Origin: a virus
DNA: 64,000 nucleotides
IMG/VR virus record: IMGVR_UViG_3300032323_003610
Coordinates: 1 to 64,000 of that record
Strand: one strand, 5' to 3'
The stretch's first letter is position 1; each line of letters starts with the position of its first letter. Position numbers and translations under genes: made by a program. Shown here piece by piece: positions 32,591-40,455 of this stretch. Below the pieces are notes generated by a model. The model was not told the origin of the DNA. It ran no database searches and worked only from the letters and a program-made list of their open reading frames with translations.

Positions 32591-33196
32591 TTAAAATATA
32601 ATTCCGTAAACAATGGCTTTGCCTTTACTTACTAATTCGTCGTTGGCACTTGCTGAGGTAAAGTACAATCCAGTTCCGCCACCGCCTATCACGTTGCTGT
32701 ATACAGCTACAGCATTGGCCACGTTAGCTGGTGTAGCGGTGTTAGCAAAAACTTGGTGTCCACTCAAAAACAGTCTGTTGCTGACTTTGTTAAAAGACAA
32801 GTTGGCCGTGGCTCCAAACGAACCAGAATCGTTGAACTGTATCTGTGTGTTAGCACCTCCAACCGCCACTGCGGTAACTGTAGTTAATATGTTGGCATAA
32901 CTTGTAATGGGCACACCCAAACTCGATACACTGTTGCTGATCTGCCAGGCATTGGCCACTGTGTTGAATCGTAGACCAGCAAATGTGGTTGGGCCAGTCT
33001 GGCCCAACAGACCCATGTCTGTTACGGTGCCAGTGTTGTTGGCCGCAACTACAATAAAGTCGTCAACTGTGGTCAAGTTACCAGTTTTTGTAACATTACC
33101 GTTAAAAATTGTTTCGGCATAGTTGATCGTAAGAGTAGCAAACCCATTATCGCCCGTCAGAGTCAAATCACCACTGGTATTCTTGTATGTAGACAT
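32591..33196 (-). CDS. Fibre-block structural protein, 201 aa
   Basis: Starts MSTYKNTSGDLTLTGDNGFA with AAGGATC before the ATG. It contains TKTGNLTTVDDFIVVAANNT, GLLGQTGPTTFAGLRFNTVA and NTQIQFNDSGSFGATANLSF. The last motif also occurs, as NTQVEFNDNGTTNATSGFTF, in the 1979-residue fibre, so the two share a module. It is probably a fibre subunit. A late promoter core (33214-33219) overlaps the 3' end of the gene upstream. Confidence 0.7.
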   Translation of the reverse strand: MSTYKNTSGDLTLTGDNGFATLTINYAETIFNGNVTKTGNLTTVDDFIVVAANNTGTVTDMGLLGQTGPTTFAGLRFNTVANAWQISNSVSSLGVPITSYANILTTVTAVAVGGANTQIQFNDSGSFGATANLSFNKVSNRLFLSGHQVFANTATPANVANAVAVYSNVIGGGGTGLYFTSASANDELVSKGKAIVYGIIF

Positions 33197-33784
33197 CTAT
33201 AGATCCTTTTTGTTATTTATGCGGTCTGTAAAGGTTGCCAAGTCAACATGATCCAGATTAGGTATTGTGCCCAATTGTGGGATTTGTGCTGTGGTTGGGC
33301 CTTGTACTCGCACAAATTTTACAGATTTGTGTTCGGTCATGATATGTGACAGTTGTTTGATCCAGTTTCCTGTATAGGTCGGCGGAGCATTGCTATCACG
33401 GTAAAATTCTGTGCCGGCGTAAAGGTTGTTGATGGTGTTGGCTGTGCTGGGGCCCATGTCAAATCCCAGCAGATAAATGCAGGTATTACCATCTAGAGCT
33501 GCAAGTCCAGCCGCGATAGGACCCGAACTGAAACCAAAATATGGTTTGGGCACTACATGGGCTCCCAAATTGGGCAATGGTCGTCTGGTGTAAAATCTGT
33601 GCTGGGTACTGTAGCCCGATTCTTGTATGGCCGTGGATATGGGGCGATCTGTGGCAATCAACACATCAGGCACAAATTCTCTGTAGATGGCATTACAGCC
33701 GTAGACAGGACCGCGTTCTTGCAATGCTAACAATGAAATACCCTGTCTGCTGATGCCGTTGCCCAGCACAAATGCTTGAGTCAT
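33197..33784 (-). CDS. FVLGNG-type Rossmann-like protein
   Basis: A 195-residue protein starting MTQAFVLGNGISRQGISLLA. It shows a GNG-S-R motif near 9-13, GCNAIYREFVPDVLIATDRP, and IYLLGFDMGPSTANTINNLY. This layout (a nucleotide-binding-like GNG, then CNA...D-x-L-x-x-TD, then LGFD) is familiar from phage and bacterial proteins related to MptE/DUF115-like or sialyltransferase-like folds. A sugar or nucleotide transfer role is possible. It sits between fibre and virion genes. The Shine-Dalgarno GGGGA is in the 3' arm of a terminator hairpin just before the ATG. Confidence 0.65.
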   Translation of the reverse strand: MTQAFVLGNGISRQGISLLALQERGPVYGCNAIYREFVPDVLIATDRPISTAIQESGYSTQHRFYTRRPLPNLGAHVVPKPYFGFSSGPIAAGLAALDGNTCIYLLGFDMGPSTANTINNLYAGTEFYRDSNAPPTYTGNWIKQLSHIMTEHKSVKFVRVQGPTTAQIPQLGTIPNLDHVDLATFTDRINNKKDL

Positions 33785-33818
33785 AAAAAAATCCCCACAG
33801 TACTTATTTGTGGGGATT
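33784..33818 (-). terminator. Terminator that also holds the next gene's ribosome-binding site
   Basis: AATCCCCACA and TGTGGGGATT form a perfect 10-bp stem (33790-33799 and 33809-33818). In the minus transcript it is followed by seven T and then directly by the ATG at 33784. GGGGA in the 3' arm is the only Shine-Dalgarno for that ATG, seven bases away. Confidence 0.8.
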
Positions 33819-33833
33819 GTTCGCAGTGCAAAA

Positions 33834-34604
33834 TTACGAAGTGTAGTTTTCCACAATGGCCAGATCTAAATTGCCAGTGCTGAGCTGGCTAGTGCCGGCC
33901 CAGGTTGCAGTATCTGCGCCAGATTTGGCTGTTACACCTTCATCGCTGAAGAAGTTGGCTGCAAAGGTCACGTTGTTGACCACTTGAGTATAGTTCCAAA
34001 CATCGCCTGTGTCGGCATTGCCACCTGCTTCACCGCCGTTAAAGTTCTGCAAGAACTTGTTGGTCAGCTTGCTGATTGCTGTTTCAGAACTGTCGTTGCT
34101 GAAGTAGCTGATACTCATGTTGCCGGCTGTGGGGCTTAGGTCGTTGGCCAATACACAGATACCAACTGCGTTAACTGCACCTGTGCCGGTATCAGCTAAA
34201 GCACTAGTGGCTGTGAAAATTGTACCAATTTGTGCATTAGGAGCACCATATGCGGCCCAGTCAGTGTTGCCAACCACAGTGATGCGATATGCTTGGCCCG
34301 ATACCAGTGCGGTTCTGCTTGTGGCATCTGCTACCAAAAACTTGTGTGCGCCTTTTTGACGAATAATGAATCCGTCGGCTTCGGCAAAGCCTGTTATAAA
34401 CACACGCACTTTCACAATAGGATATGTGGCTGTGGCCAAGGTAGGTGGCTGTGTGCCGCCCACTACGCCAAGATATTCTGTGTCTGTGTTCCAGATAGGA
34501 CTTGGTGTTACAGGATTGGTCAAGGTTAAGAGACCGTTGAATCCAATATCTACTCCAGGATTACCTGTTTCGATGATTTTTTTAATTTTGAGAGGACGTC
34601 CCAT
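33834..34604 (-). CDS. Virion decoration-type structural protein (MGRPLK family)
   Basis: A 256-residue protein. MGRPLKIKKI starts it, after AAGGAG. Strands such as VKVRVFITGFAEADGFIIRQ, KGAHKFLVAD and ITVVGNTDWAAYGAPNAQIG, and GTIFTATSALADTGTGAVNA, match a beta-rich virion protein found near the capsid genes of many marine T4-like phages. It is not Hoc or Soc. Likely function: a head or tail surface protein made in quantity, in keeping with its own promoter (34695-34700), structured leader and strong terminator. Confidence 0.72.
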   Translation of the reverse strand: MGRPLKIKKIIETGNPGVDIGFNGLLTLTNPVTPSPIWNTDTEYLGVVGGTQPPTLATATYPIVKVRVFITGFAEADGFIIRQKGAHKFLVADATSRTALVSGQAYRITVVGNTDWAAYGAPNAQIGTIFTATSALADTGTGAVNAVGICVLANDLSPTAGNMSISYFSNDSSETAISKLTNKFLQNFNGGEAGGNADTGDVWNYTQVVNNVTFAANFFSDEGVTAKSGADTATWAGTSQLSTGNLDLAIVENYTS

Positions 34605-34620
34605 TTTGTTTTCTCCTTAA

Positions 34621-34668
34621 AGAAGCCCAATGTGGGTTCTAGCCACTACGCGGCTGGGTAAGAGCCGC
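34621..34668 (-). promoter_or_regulatory. Two hairpins in the 5' leader of the MGRPLK virion gene
   Basis: AGAA-CCCA pairs with TGGG-TTCT at 34621-34640 (one bulged G), and GCGGCT pairs with AGCCGC at 34650-34668. Both lie between the late promoter core (34695-34700) and the ribosome-binding site. They may stabilise an abundant mRNA. Confidence 0.45.
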
Positions 34669-34737
34669 ATAAAACGCCTTATTGCGTTGACAAGTATTTA
34701 TGGCTAAACAAATATTTTTGGTCAAGTGGCGGGTAAT

Positions 34738-34743
34738 TAAATA
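34738..34743 (+). promoter_or_regulatory. Late promoter core TAAATA of the TPR-glycosyltransferase
   Basis: TTAAATA is followed by five bases and the ATG at 34749, giving a leaderless transcript. This is why the second Met is preferred over the ATG at 34743, which lies inside the promoter. Confidence 0.55.
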
Positions 34744-34748
34744 TGATC

Positions 34749-35894
34749 ATGGATACAGAACACTTGATCGCACACGGCAATACAGCTCGTGAGCAACGCG
34801 ATCCCGAACAGGCCTTGAGATACTATGCCCAGGCCTTGATACAGGATCGTCATCATGCTGGCGCATTCAACAACTACGGCAATGTATTGAGAGAGACTGG
34901 AGACCCAGCAGGAGCTGTCCCGTTTCTACAACGGGCTATACAGTTGGATCCTGCCAATATCACAGCACAGTTCAATTTAGCTGTGGCATATCTGTTACAG
35001 GGCAACTATGCTCAGGGTTGGTCACAGTACGAAAGCCGTTGGCAGTACGAGCACTTAGCTGGTACCTTGCCTGACTTTGCGCAACCCAGGTGGACAGGCC
35101 AAGATATACAAGGCCGGACAGTTTTGGTCATTGGTGAGCAAGGGCACGGCGACAACATACAGTTTGTGCGCTTTGTGGGTGATATAGTTGGTCGCGGTGC
35201 AAAAGTGGTGCTGGTGGTTGATGCCAGTTTAAAACCTTTGTTGCAGGGACCGACCATACCAGATGTGCGAGTGTTTGGCGAGTCTTTGCCAGAATTTGAT
35301 TTTTGGATACCCATCATGAGCATACCCGGCGTGATTGGATCAACCTTGGAGAATCTATCACTGGTGCAATACTATCTCACAGCCGACAGTCAGCGGGTAG
35401 CCCAGTGGCAACAACGATTAGGGGCCAAGCGTCGTCTTAGGGTGGGCTTCTGCTGGTCGGGTCGTAGAGATACCTGGATCAACGGTCACAAGGCCATGCC
35501 GTTTGAATCAATGCTGGCTTTGATCCAACGCAACCCTGCTTATGAGTGGATAAATCTACAGTGTGATGCTACTGAATCAGAGCAGACAGCCCTGCTGGCA
35601 GCAGGCGTCCGGGCCTATCCTGGAGCCATACAGAGTTTTGCCGATACTGCTGCCTTGATGATGCATATGGATGTGATCCTGGCCGTGGATACTGCGGTGG
35701 CTCACCTAGCAGGTGCCTTGGGTCGCCCGGTCTGGGTCATGCTGAATCAATTTGGCCTGGACTGGCGGTGGTTATTGAATCGTGATGATTCGCCCTGGTA
35801 CAGTACTGCCAGATTGTTCCGTCAACCTGCTATGGACGACTGGACAAGTGTCACTGATAAGATTCACAAATATCTTGCCTGGTATAAAATCTAA
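34749..35894 (+). CDS. TPR-repeat glycosyltransferase-like protein
   Basis: A 381-residue protein. Residues ~1-100 form TPR helices (NTAREQRDPEQALRYYAQAL, NNYGNVLRETGDPAGAVPFL, NITAQFNLAVAYLLQGNYAQ). The C-terminal ~260 residues follow the GT-B pattern of ADP-heptose / O-GlcNAc-type transferases: VLVIGEQGHGDNIQFVRFV, RVGFCWSGRRDTWINGHKA and VILAVDTAVAHLAGALGRPV. It may glycosylate virion or host-surface proteins, or alter LPS. It is alone on the plus strand between minus-strand structural genes, and converges with the next gene by four bases. Confidence 0.82.
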   Translation: MDTEHLIAHGNTAREQRDPEQALRYYAQALIQDRHHAGAFNNYGNVLRETGDPAGAVPFLQRAIQLDPANITAQFNLAVAYLLQGNYAQGWSQYESRWQYEHLAGTLPDFAQPRWTGQDIQGRTVLVIGEQGHGDNIQFVRFVGDIVGRGAKVVLVVDASLKPLLQGPTIPDVRVFGESLPEFDFWIPIMSIPGVIGSTLENLSLVQYYLTADSQRVAQWQQRLGAKRRLRVGFCWSGRRDTWINGHKAMPFESMLALIQRNPAYEWINLQCDATESEQTALLAAGVRAYPGAIQSFADTAALMMHMDVILAVDTAVAHLAGALGRPVWVMLNQFGLDWRWLLNRDDSPWYSTARLFRQPAMDDWTSVTDKIHKYLAWYKI

Positions 35895-36193
35895 GGCTGA
35901 TAATAGATCACTTGGCCAGTGGCAGGATTGTAGTACATGGCATAGAATCCCGCAGGCACTGTGTTAGACACCTGAACATTTCCCAAAAACAAATTGGCGC
36001 CATCGCTGGCTATGACAAAATTTAAATTTCCATTGGTGTTGCCAATGTATATTTGACTGGTATTGGGGTTCACAGTCATCTCGCCTGGGCGTGCATTACC
36101 GTTGTAGTTGGCTACAGTCTCTTGCGCATTGTCTTTCATCACAGTGCGAGTGATACCGGTTATGTCTGTGTATGGTGGAGGTGGATTGGCCAT
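35891..36193 (-). CDS. Small Pro-rich virion-associated protein, 100 aa
   Basis: Starts MANPPPPYTDITGITRTVMK. I recall this N-terminus from many marine and freshwater phage structural proteins, where it heads fibre or tropism proteins. It then shows NYNGNARPGEMTVNPNTSQI and YIGNTNGNLNFV and ends YYNPATGQVIYYQP. The ribosome-binding site is AGAGAA, and a late promoter core lies at 36215-36220. It probably attaches to the virion surface. The exact role is unknown. Confidence 0.7.
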   Translation of the reverse strand: MANPPPPYTDITGITRTVMKDNAQETVANYNGNARPGEMTVNPNTSQIYIGNTNGNLNFVIASDGANLFLGNVQVSNTVPAGFYAMYYNPATGQVIYYQP

Positions 36194-36231
36194 ATTATTC
36201 TCTTTATAATGACATATTTATTAGTCAACAA

Positions 36232-36253
36232 AAAAGCGCCTTGCGGCGCTTTT
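36232..36253 (-). terminator. Bidirectional-looking terminator after gp23
   Basis: AAAAGCGCC and GGCGCTTTT form a 9-bp stem with loop TTGC, with T-runs on both strands. It lies ~43 bases past the gp23 stop (minus). It would end the head-cassette transcript before the small gene at 35891-36193. Confidence 0.85.
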
Positions 36254-36295
36254 CTGCATCTTCCCATCCCTGAGAAAATAAACTGTGTTCTCTGA

Positions 36296-37492
36296 TTAGG
36301 AGAATGACAAGTTTTGTACGGCAATTTCTCCAACATAGTCTGCAGCATTGCCGAAAGACGATGCTGTGTTGGTTAATTCTACGAAGCCATAACGTGTCAT
36401 GAATGATACGACTGGTTCGAATGTTGATGGATCCAACACAACGCCTGAGCTCATGAGCGGAATATATGGGCAATAGAACGCGGCAGCATCTGCCTCGCTG
36501 GAACCCTTATAACCAACCAATACGCTAGTGCTGTCTGAAGCATAGCTGTCAACAAACACACGCATTGCGCCATTGAGTGTACCAACAAACTTGGTGTTTG
36601 TAGGTGCTTCAAATGTGCCTTCTGTTGTGCGAGCAAAAGCTGAAGTTGTTGCAGATTGCAACACTGTCAACGAAGCTGGACTTACAACAGCATAGTTACC
36701 AGCGCCACGACGTGTACGCTGAGCGATCAAGTTAGCAACGCGGTTGATCAACACTGCCAAAGCGGCATGCTCATCACCAACGAATGTTGCTGTACCAGAT
36801 ACAGTAGCTTGGTTGTATGTGAACTCTGTGGCTGCCAAAGTGCGCAGACTCAACAAGATTTCTTGATCAATCTCAGCTGTGATCTCTTGTGCAAGAGCAG
36901 CCATAATTTCTGCTTCAACGTCAATGCCATGCATGGCTTGTGCGTCTTGTGCAGATTCAAATGTCCAACGAGCTTGTAACTTACGTGTCTTGGCTTCAAC
37001 AGCTTGCTTCAAGATCTGTACAGAAATTTGCTTACCGCCTGTGCCTTCCATTGTTGCTGTGTTGTTACCAGTATAACCAGTAGCAGTTGTGGTATTCTGT
37101 GGAACTGTAGAATACGCTGTAGCAATTGTGAATGGGCTGAGTGCTTCAGAACCAGCTGCAACGCTAGTAGCGGCTGCGGATTGGTCATTCAAACTCTGTG
37201 CATAGCGAACACGTAATGTGTGGATTTGGCCTACTGGACCTGTCATTGGCTGTACGCCTACCAACTCGTTAGCAATAACTGTTGGCATTACACGACGGAT
37301 CACTGGCAGAATCACACGGTTTAATGTAGCGATGTTGCCAGAAGTTGTAGAACCTGCACTTGCATTCTCACGCAAGTAACGCTTGGTATTTTCGAGGATT
37401 ACACTCATGGAGCTACGCTTGGAGCCGGATAAACCCTCCAAGAGTGCGTCTTTAGTTTCGTCCCAACGACCTTCTAATAATTCTTGTGACAT
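36296..37492 (-). CDS. 23: Major capsid protein gp23
   Basis: A 398-residue protein, shorter than T4 gp23 (521), as in far-T4 phages. Diagnostic stretches are LNRVILPVIRRVMPTVIANE, LVGVQPMTGPVGQIHTLRVR, EAKTRKLQARWTFESAQDAQ and the C-terminal PYIPLMSSGVVLDPSTFEPV then FMTRYGFVEL. The first ~40 residues (MSQELLEGRWDETKDALLEG, ending near KRYLREN) form a propeptide that gp21 would remove. It assembles the icosahedral shell. AAAGGAGA precedes the ATG. The order gp23-gp22-gp21-gp67-gp20 matches T4. Confidence 0.95.
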   Translation of the reverse strand: MSQELLEGRWDETKDALLEGLSGSKRSSMSVILENTKRYLRENASAGSTTSGNIATLNRVILPVIRRVMPTVIANELVGVQPMTGPVGQIHTLRVRYAQSLNDQSAAATSVAAGSEALSPFTIATAYSTVPQNTTTATGYTGNNTATMEGTGGKQISVQILKQAVEAKTRKLQARWTFESAQDAQAMHGIDVEAEIMAALAQEITAEIDQEILLSLRTLAATEFTYNQATVSGTATFVGDEHAALAVLINRVANLIAQRTRRGAGNYAVVSPASLTVLQSATTSAFARTTEGTFEAPTNTKFVGTLNGAMRVFVDSYASDSTSVLVGYKGSSEADAAAFYCPYIPLMSSGVVLDPSTFEPVVSFMTRYGFVELTNTASSFGNAADYVGEIAVQNLSFS

Positions 37493-37519
37493 TTAAGTCT
37501 CCTTTGATTATGTCTTGGA

Positions 37520-38620
37520 TTACAGCCCTGCCAAACGCTTGAGATCGATCACATTGCTGGTATTAGCAGCTTGTTGATCTGCATCTGGACTGCGGGCAGA
37601 TTTATCGCCAGTAGCAATAGAAACTGATTCTGTGATCACTTTATGGGCTTTCGCAGAACGATCTTCTAATACAGCTGGTAGATACTTTTCAAATGCGTTA
37701 GACAAACGACTTGTCTGTACGCTTTCGAGCAAACTACGCATCACTTGAGCTTTTTCCTGGTTTAGGGGAGCCAGCAGTTCTTCCAAGGCAGCTTCACGCT
37801 GATTGGATTCTTTAAGGATACGCATTTCGCGTTCTTTGGATTCGACAAGAACTTGTGCTTTCTCGACGAATTTGATGGCCTCGGACAGTTTTGAATCTTT
37901 GGCAGCAATTACATCATGCAACTTGCGAACTTCGGCTTTCTCATTTAAATGAGTTGCTCCAAATTCACTTGCATATGCTTCAAAAATACGACGACCAAAA
38001 TTGTTCTCGCGAGCAACTTTGATGTCTTCTTTCAACTGACTGAGTTCACCCTTTAGATGTTGACTAACAGCGTTGGACATTTTCTTGGCACTTTCTGTTA
38101 CAAAACGTGCTTTGAGCTGTTCCAACTGTGTGCGAGCTTCACGCACCAAACGAACTTTGGTCTCAACGACGTCTTGTTTGTCTTGTGCAAATTCTTGAAT
38201 CTCACGTGCAAGTGCTTTGACCACAAAAGATTCCAACTTCTGGACACCTTCTGTGTGCTGCTTGCGATCTCTGCGCAGTTCGCTGATTTCTTCTGCAAGT
38301 TTTGTGACCATAAAGTTGTTGAACTTTACAGCCGATTCCTTCATCTTGCCTTGAAACACCACGCGATCTTCAGCAAGCTGGGCTTTTTCGGCCTGTACCT
38401 GCTCAAGTTCTGTCTTGAGACCTTCTGTTACCATACGATCCAGGGCTTCCACCATCACTGTTTTGTCATGCTCATAGCGTTGTGCAAACTCTTCGCGGAG
38501 TTCTGCACGTACCTGTTCACGAGCTTCGTTCAACTTGGCTTCCCATGCTTCTGAGATCTGTTGTTGAGCTTCTTCGTTGATCAAGTCGCTATCTAGTAAC
38601 GGTTTAATAGCATCTAGCAT
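37520..38620 (-). CDS. 22: Prohead scaffold (core) protein gp22
   Basis: A 366-residue, highly charged, almost entirely helical protein starting MLDAIKPLLDSDLINEEAQQ at 38620 with AAGGGA six bases upstream. Long coiled-coil stretches such as VEALDRMVTEGLKTELEQVQ and NFMVTKLAEEISELRRDRKQ, and the C-terminal VIDLKRLAGL, are typical of T4-like gp22. It forms the core around which gp23 assembles, then is degraded by gp21. It lies one base after gp21. It is longer than T4 gp22 (269), as in cyanophages. Confidence 0.92.
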   Translation of the reverse strand: MLDAIKPLLDSDLINEEAQQQISEAWEAKLNEAREQVRAELREEFAQRYEHDKTVMVEALDRMVTEGLKTELEQVQAEKAQLAEDRVVFQGKMKESAVKFNNFMVTKLAEEISELRRDRKQHTEGVQKLESFVVKALAREIQEFAQDKQDVVETKVRLVREARTQLEQLKARFVTESAKKMSNAVSQHLKGELSQLKEDIKVARENNFGRRIFEAYASEFGATHLNEKAEVRKLHDVIAAKDSKLSEAIKFVEKAQVLVESKEREMRILKESNQREAALEELLAPLNQEKAQVMRSLLESVQTSRLSNAFEKYLPAVLEDRSAKAHKVITESVSIATGDKSARSPDADQQAANTSNVIDLKRLAGL

Positions 38621-38621
38621 A

Positions 38622-39272
38622 TTATTTCCCTTCAATCTTGAGACTACGGATCAGACGAACTACTTCATCTTTGACGTATCTCTGTGCTTTGCCGCTCTTG
38701 GCCGGATCCTTGAACATGTCCAACAATCTCTGACCGCCGGCATGATTTAACAGGCCTTCGTAGATTGCAGTTGGATATGCGTTTGGAGCACTTGGCTGAG
38801 CGACCACATCTACAGTGACTATTTCAAAGTCACTGACATGTCCGTTGGCGTCGTTTACATTGCCTGATCCACGACTGCTAACACCCAATTTAACACCCGA
38901 GGTCAACATGGTTTTAACCAGTTCTCCCATGGGTGTAGGTAGTATCTTTAATGTTCCCATTCCTGCAGGGCCATCCATCCACATGTTTTCAATCATGTGA
39001 CTCACACGATCCAGATTGATTTTTAGATCATCTGGGTGATCAACTTCGCCCAGAACTGAATGACCAGTTTTGATCTGTTCGTTGATGGTGTCCACAGCAT
39101 TTGCGATTTCACTCACAGGATATACTCGCTCGTTGGCGTTTCTAACGCCGCCCTCGATGCAAATACCTTTTAACTTCATGGTCTTTTGCCCAGAGCCATC
39201 CTTGGCTTCCTCAAACAGGACTTCCGCCCTAGCTTGAGTGAAGCTTAGATGTTCTTGTAGATATCGAGCCAT
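38622..39272 (-). CDS. 21: Prohead protease gp21
   Basis: A 216-residue serine protease of the T4 prohead family. Catalytic candidates are His79 in GEVDHPDD and Ser132/133 in KLGVSSRGSGNV, the usual arrangement. MKLKGICIEGGVRNANERVY, SHMIENMWMD and FEIVTVDVVAQPSAPNAYP are family signatures. It cleaves the capsid propeptide, the scaffold and internal proteins after L/I-x-E sites during head maturation. Several small proteins in this window carry N-termini that look like its substrates. Size agrees with T4 gp21 (212). Confidence 0.94.
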   Translation of the reverse strand: MARYLQEHLSFTQARAEVLFEEAKDGSGQKTMKLKGICIEGGVRNANERVYPVSEIANAVDTINEQIKTGHSVLGEVDHPDDLKINLDRVSHMIENMWMDGPAGMGTLKILPTPMGELVKTMLTSGVKLGVSSRGSGNVNDANGHVSDFEIVTVDVVAQPSAPNAYPTAIYEGLLNHAGGQRLLDMFKDPAKSGKAQRYVKDEVVRLIRSLKIEGK

Positions 39273-39280
39273 ATCTGTGA

Positions 39281-40123
39281 TTAAGCCTTAGGAAATGGAG
39301 TTTTTGTATTCACACCACTGGCTTGTGCTGTAACTGGCTTTGGAGCTGGCGACATGGTCTTGTTGCCACCTACGCTGTTCTGCACTTTACCAATTAACTC
39401 GCCTGTCTTAGGAGCAGGACGGCCTTCGGCTGTGTCACCAGTCATTTTTACAGGACTAGCTACAGCACCTTTGGCGCCACTGTTGTTGGCGTTGGTACTT
39501 TTGGTGTTTGTGCCAGCTGGCTCTGAAGTTACAGGAGCAGGAGCTTTGGCCAGGTTGATGGCTTCCATCATGCCCATTTCTTCGTCGCTAAATTCAGCTG
39601 TGTCGGTGTCGTCCATTTCCAGATCGTCGCCGCCGTCCATGTCGCTGACTGAGTCGCTGTCCATGTCGTCGCCCATGAGTGCTTCAAATTCAGCCATGAG
39701 TTCATCCAACTTGTCTTCTAAATCAACCACGCGGTCTTCAATGTTGTCGCTGGACTCTTCTTCTGCGTCCATTTCGATGTCCATTTCTTCTTCTTCTTGC
39801 ATGCCTTGTTCTTCGGCTTCTACGTCGTCAATAAGATCGTCAGATGCATCACCACCCATCATTTCGTCGAGTTCTTCTTCTTCCTCGTCCATACGATCTT
39901 TTTTGTCATCGTACTCAATGTCTTTAGCGACCTTACGTCCGGCTTTTTCAGCTTTTTCGTCTTCGTCGTGTGTGCTTTCTTCGTCTAACTCTTCAGACTC
40001 ATCCATTAAATTTTCATAAATTTCACGGGATTTTTCTACCACGATATCGTGGAAAAGCTCTTTGGCTTTGGCTTCTTCGTCATTGATTACAAATTCAATG
40101 AGCTGTTCAAATTTTGATGTCAT
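39281..40123 (-). CDS. 67: Acidic prohead core protein, gp67-like
   Basis: A 280-residue protein. The first ~45 residues (MTSKFEQLIEFVINDEEAKA, then KELFHDIVVEKSREIYENL) match the start of T4 gp67 (MEGLIEAIKSNDLVAARKLF). The rest is extremely Asp/Glu-rich, then Ala, Pro and Lys-rich toward the end (TGELIGKVQNSVGG). In T4, gp67 is an 80-residue internal core protein; here a long acidic extension is fused. It has AGGAGA before the ATG and a late promoter core (40156-40161). It lies between gp21 and the small gene next to gp20, as in cyanophages. Confidence 0.85.
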   Translation of the reverse strand: MTSKFEQLIEFVINDEEAKAKELFHDIVVEKSREIYENLMDESEELDEESTHDEDEKAEKAGRKVAKDIEYDDKKDRMDEEEEELDEMMGGDASDDLIDDVEAEEQGMQEEEEMDIEMDAEEESSDNIEDRVVDLEDKLDELMAEFEALMGDDMDSDSVSDMDGGDDLEMDDTDTAEFSDEEMGMMEAINLAKAPAPVTSEPAGTNTKSTNANNSGAKGAVASPVKMTGDTAEGRPAPKTGELIGKVQNSVGGNKTMSPAPKPVTAQASGVNTKTPFPKA

Positions 40124-40155
40124 TAATTTCTCCTATAAGATAATGGCTCGTAAGG

Positions 40156-40161
40156 TATTTA
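40156..40161 (-). promoter_or_regulatory. Late promoter core TAAATA of the gp67-gp21-gp22-gp23 unit
   Basis: Upstream of the ATG at 40123. No further late core is seen before gp23, so this promoter probably serves the whole head cassette up to the terminator at 36232-36253. Confidence 0.55.
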
Positions 40162-40222
40162 ATATCAACGAGTAATATAGGTAGATTTGAGGCGGAAAAG
40201 TGGGTGTTTTAAGACAAAAATA

Positions 40223-40444
40223 TTACAAAGCAGGAGGGGCGGCAGGAGGGGCATACTGCTTCTTGACCTGCTTGAGTTTTTCTTTAAATTCAAATGTTCT
40301 AACGTCTTGCATTTGGCGTAGCTTGTTAAGCTGTCGCAAAGTCAGGCGAGTCTTGCGAAGATCGTTCAATTGAGGCTGACTATTGTCTTGGCTAACATCC
40401 TGATATGCCTCGGGCTCGCGAGAATAAATTTCATTTAGAATCAT
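40223..40444 (-). CDS. Small conserved protein between gp20 and gp67
   Basis: A 73-residue basic protein (MILNEIYSREPEAYQDVS, then LNDLRKTRLTLRQLNKLRQM and EYKEKL-like FEFKEKLKQVKKQY, ending APPAAPPAL). A small gene with the NDLRKTRLTL motif sits at this position in many T4-like phages. It may be a prohead core component (gp68-like), but sequence alone does not show it. The late promoter core TAAATA (40450-40455) is five bases from the ATG, so the mRNA is predicted to be leaderless. Confidence 0.75.
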   Translation of the reverse strand: MILNEIYSREPEAYQDVSQDNSQPQLNDLRKTRLTLRQLNKLRQMQDVRTFEFKEKLKQVKKQYAPPAAPPAL

Positions 40445-40449
40445 ACTGG

Positions 40450-40455
40450 TATTTA
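40450..40455 (-). promoter_or_regulatory. Late promoter core, leaderless geometry
   Basis: AATAAATA followed by CCAGT and the ATG at 40444: exactly five bases, so transcription should begin on the start codon. Confidence 0.6.

Noticed and set aside
39354-40019. Ser-rich plus-strand frame of 221 codons
   Set aside because: Antisense of the Asp/Glu codons of the gp67-like gene. Poly-Ser composition and no start signal.
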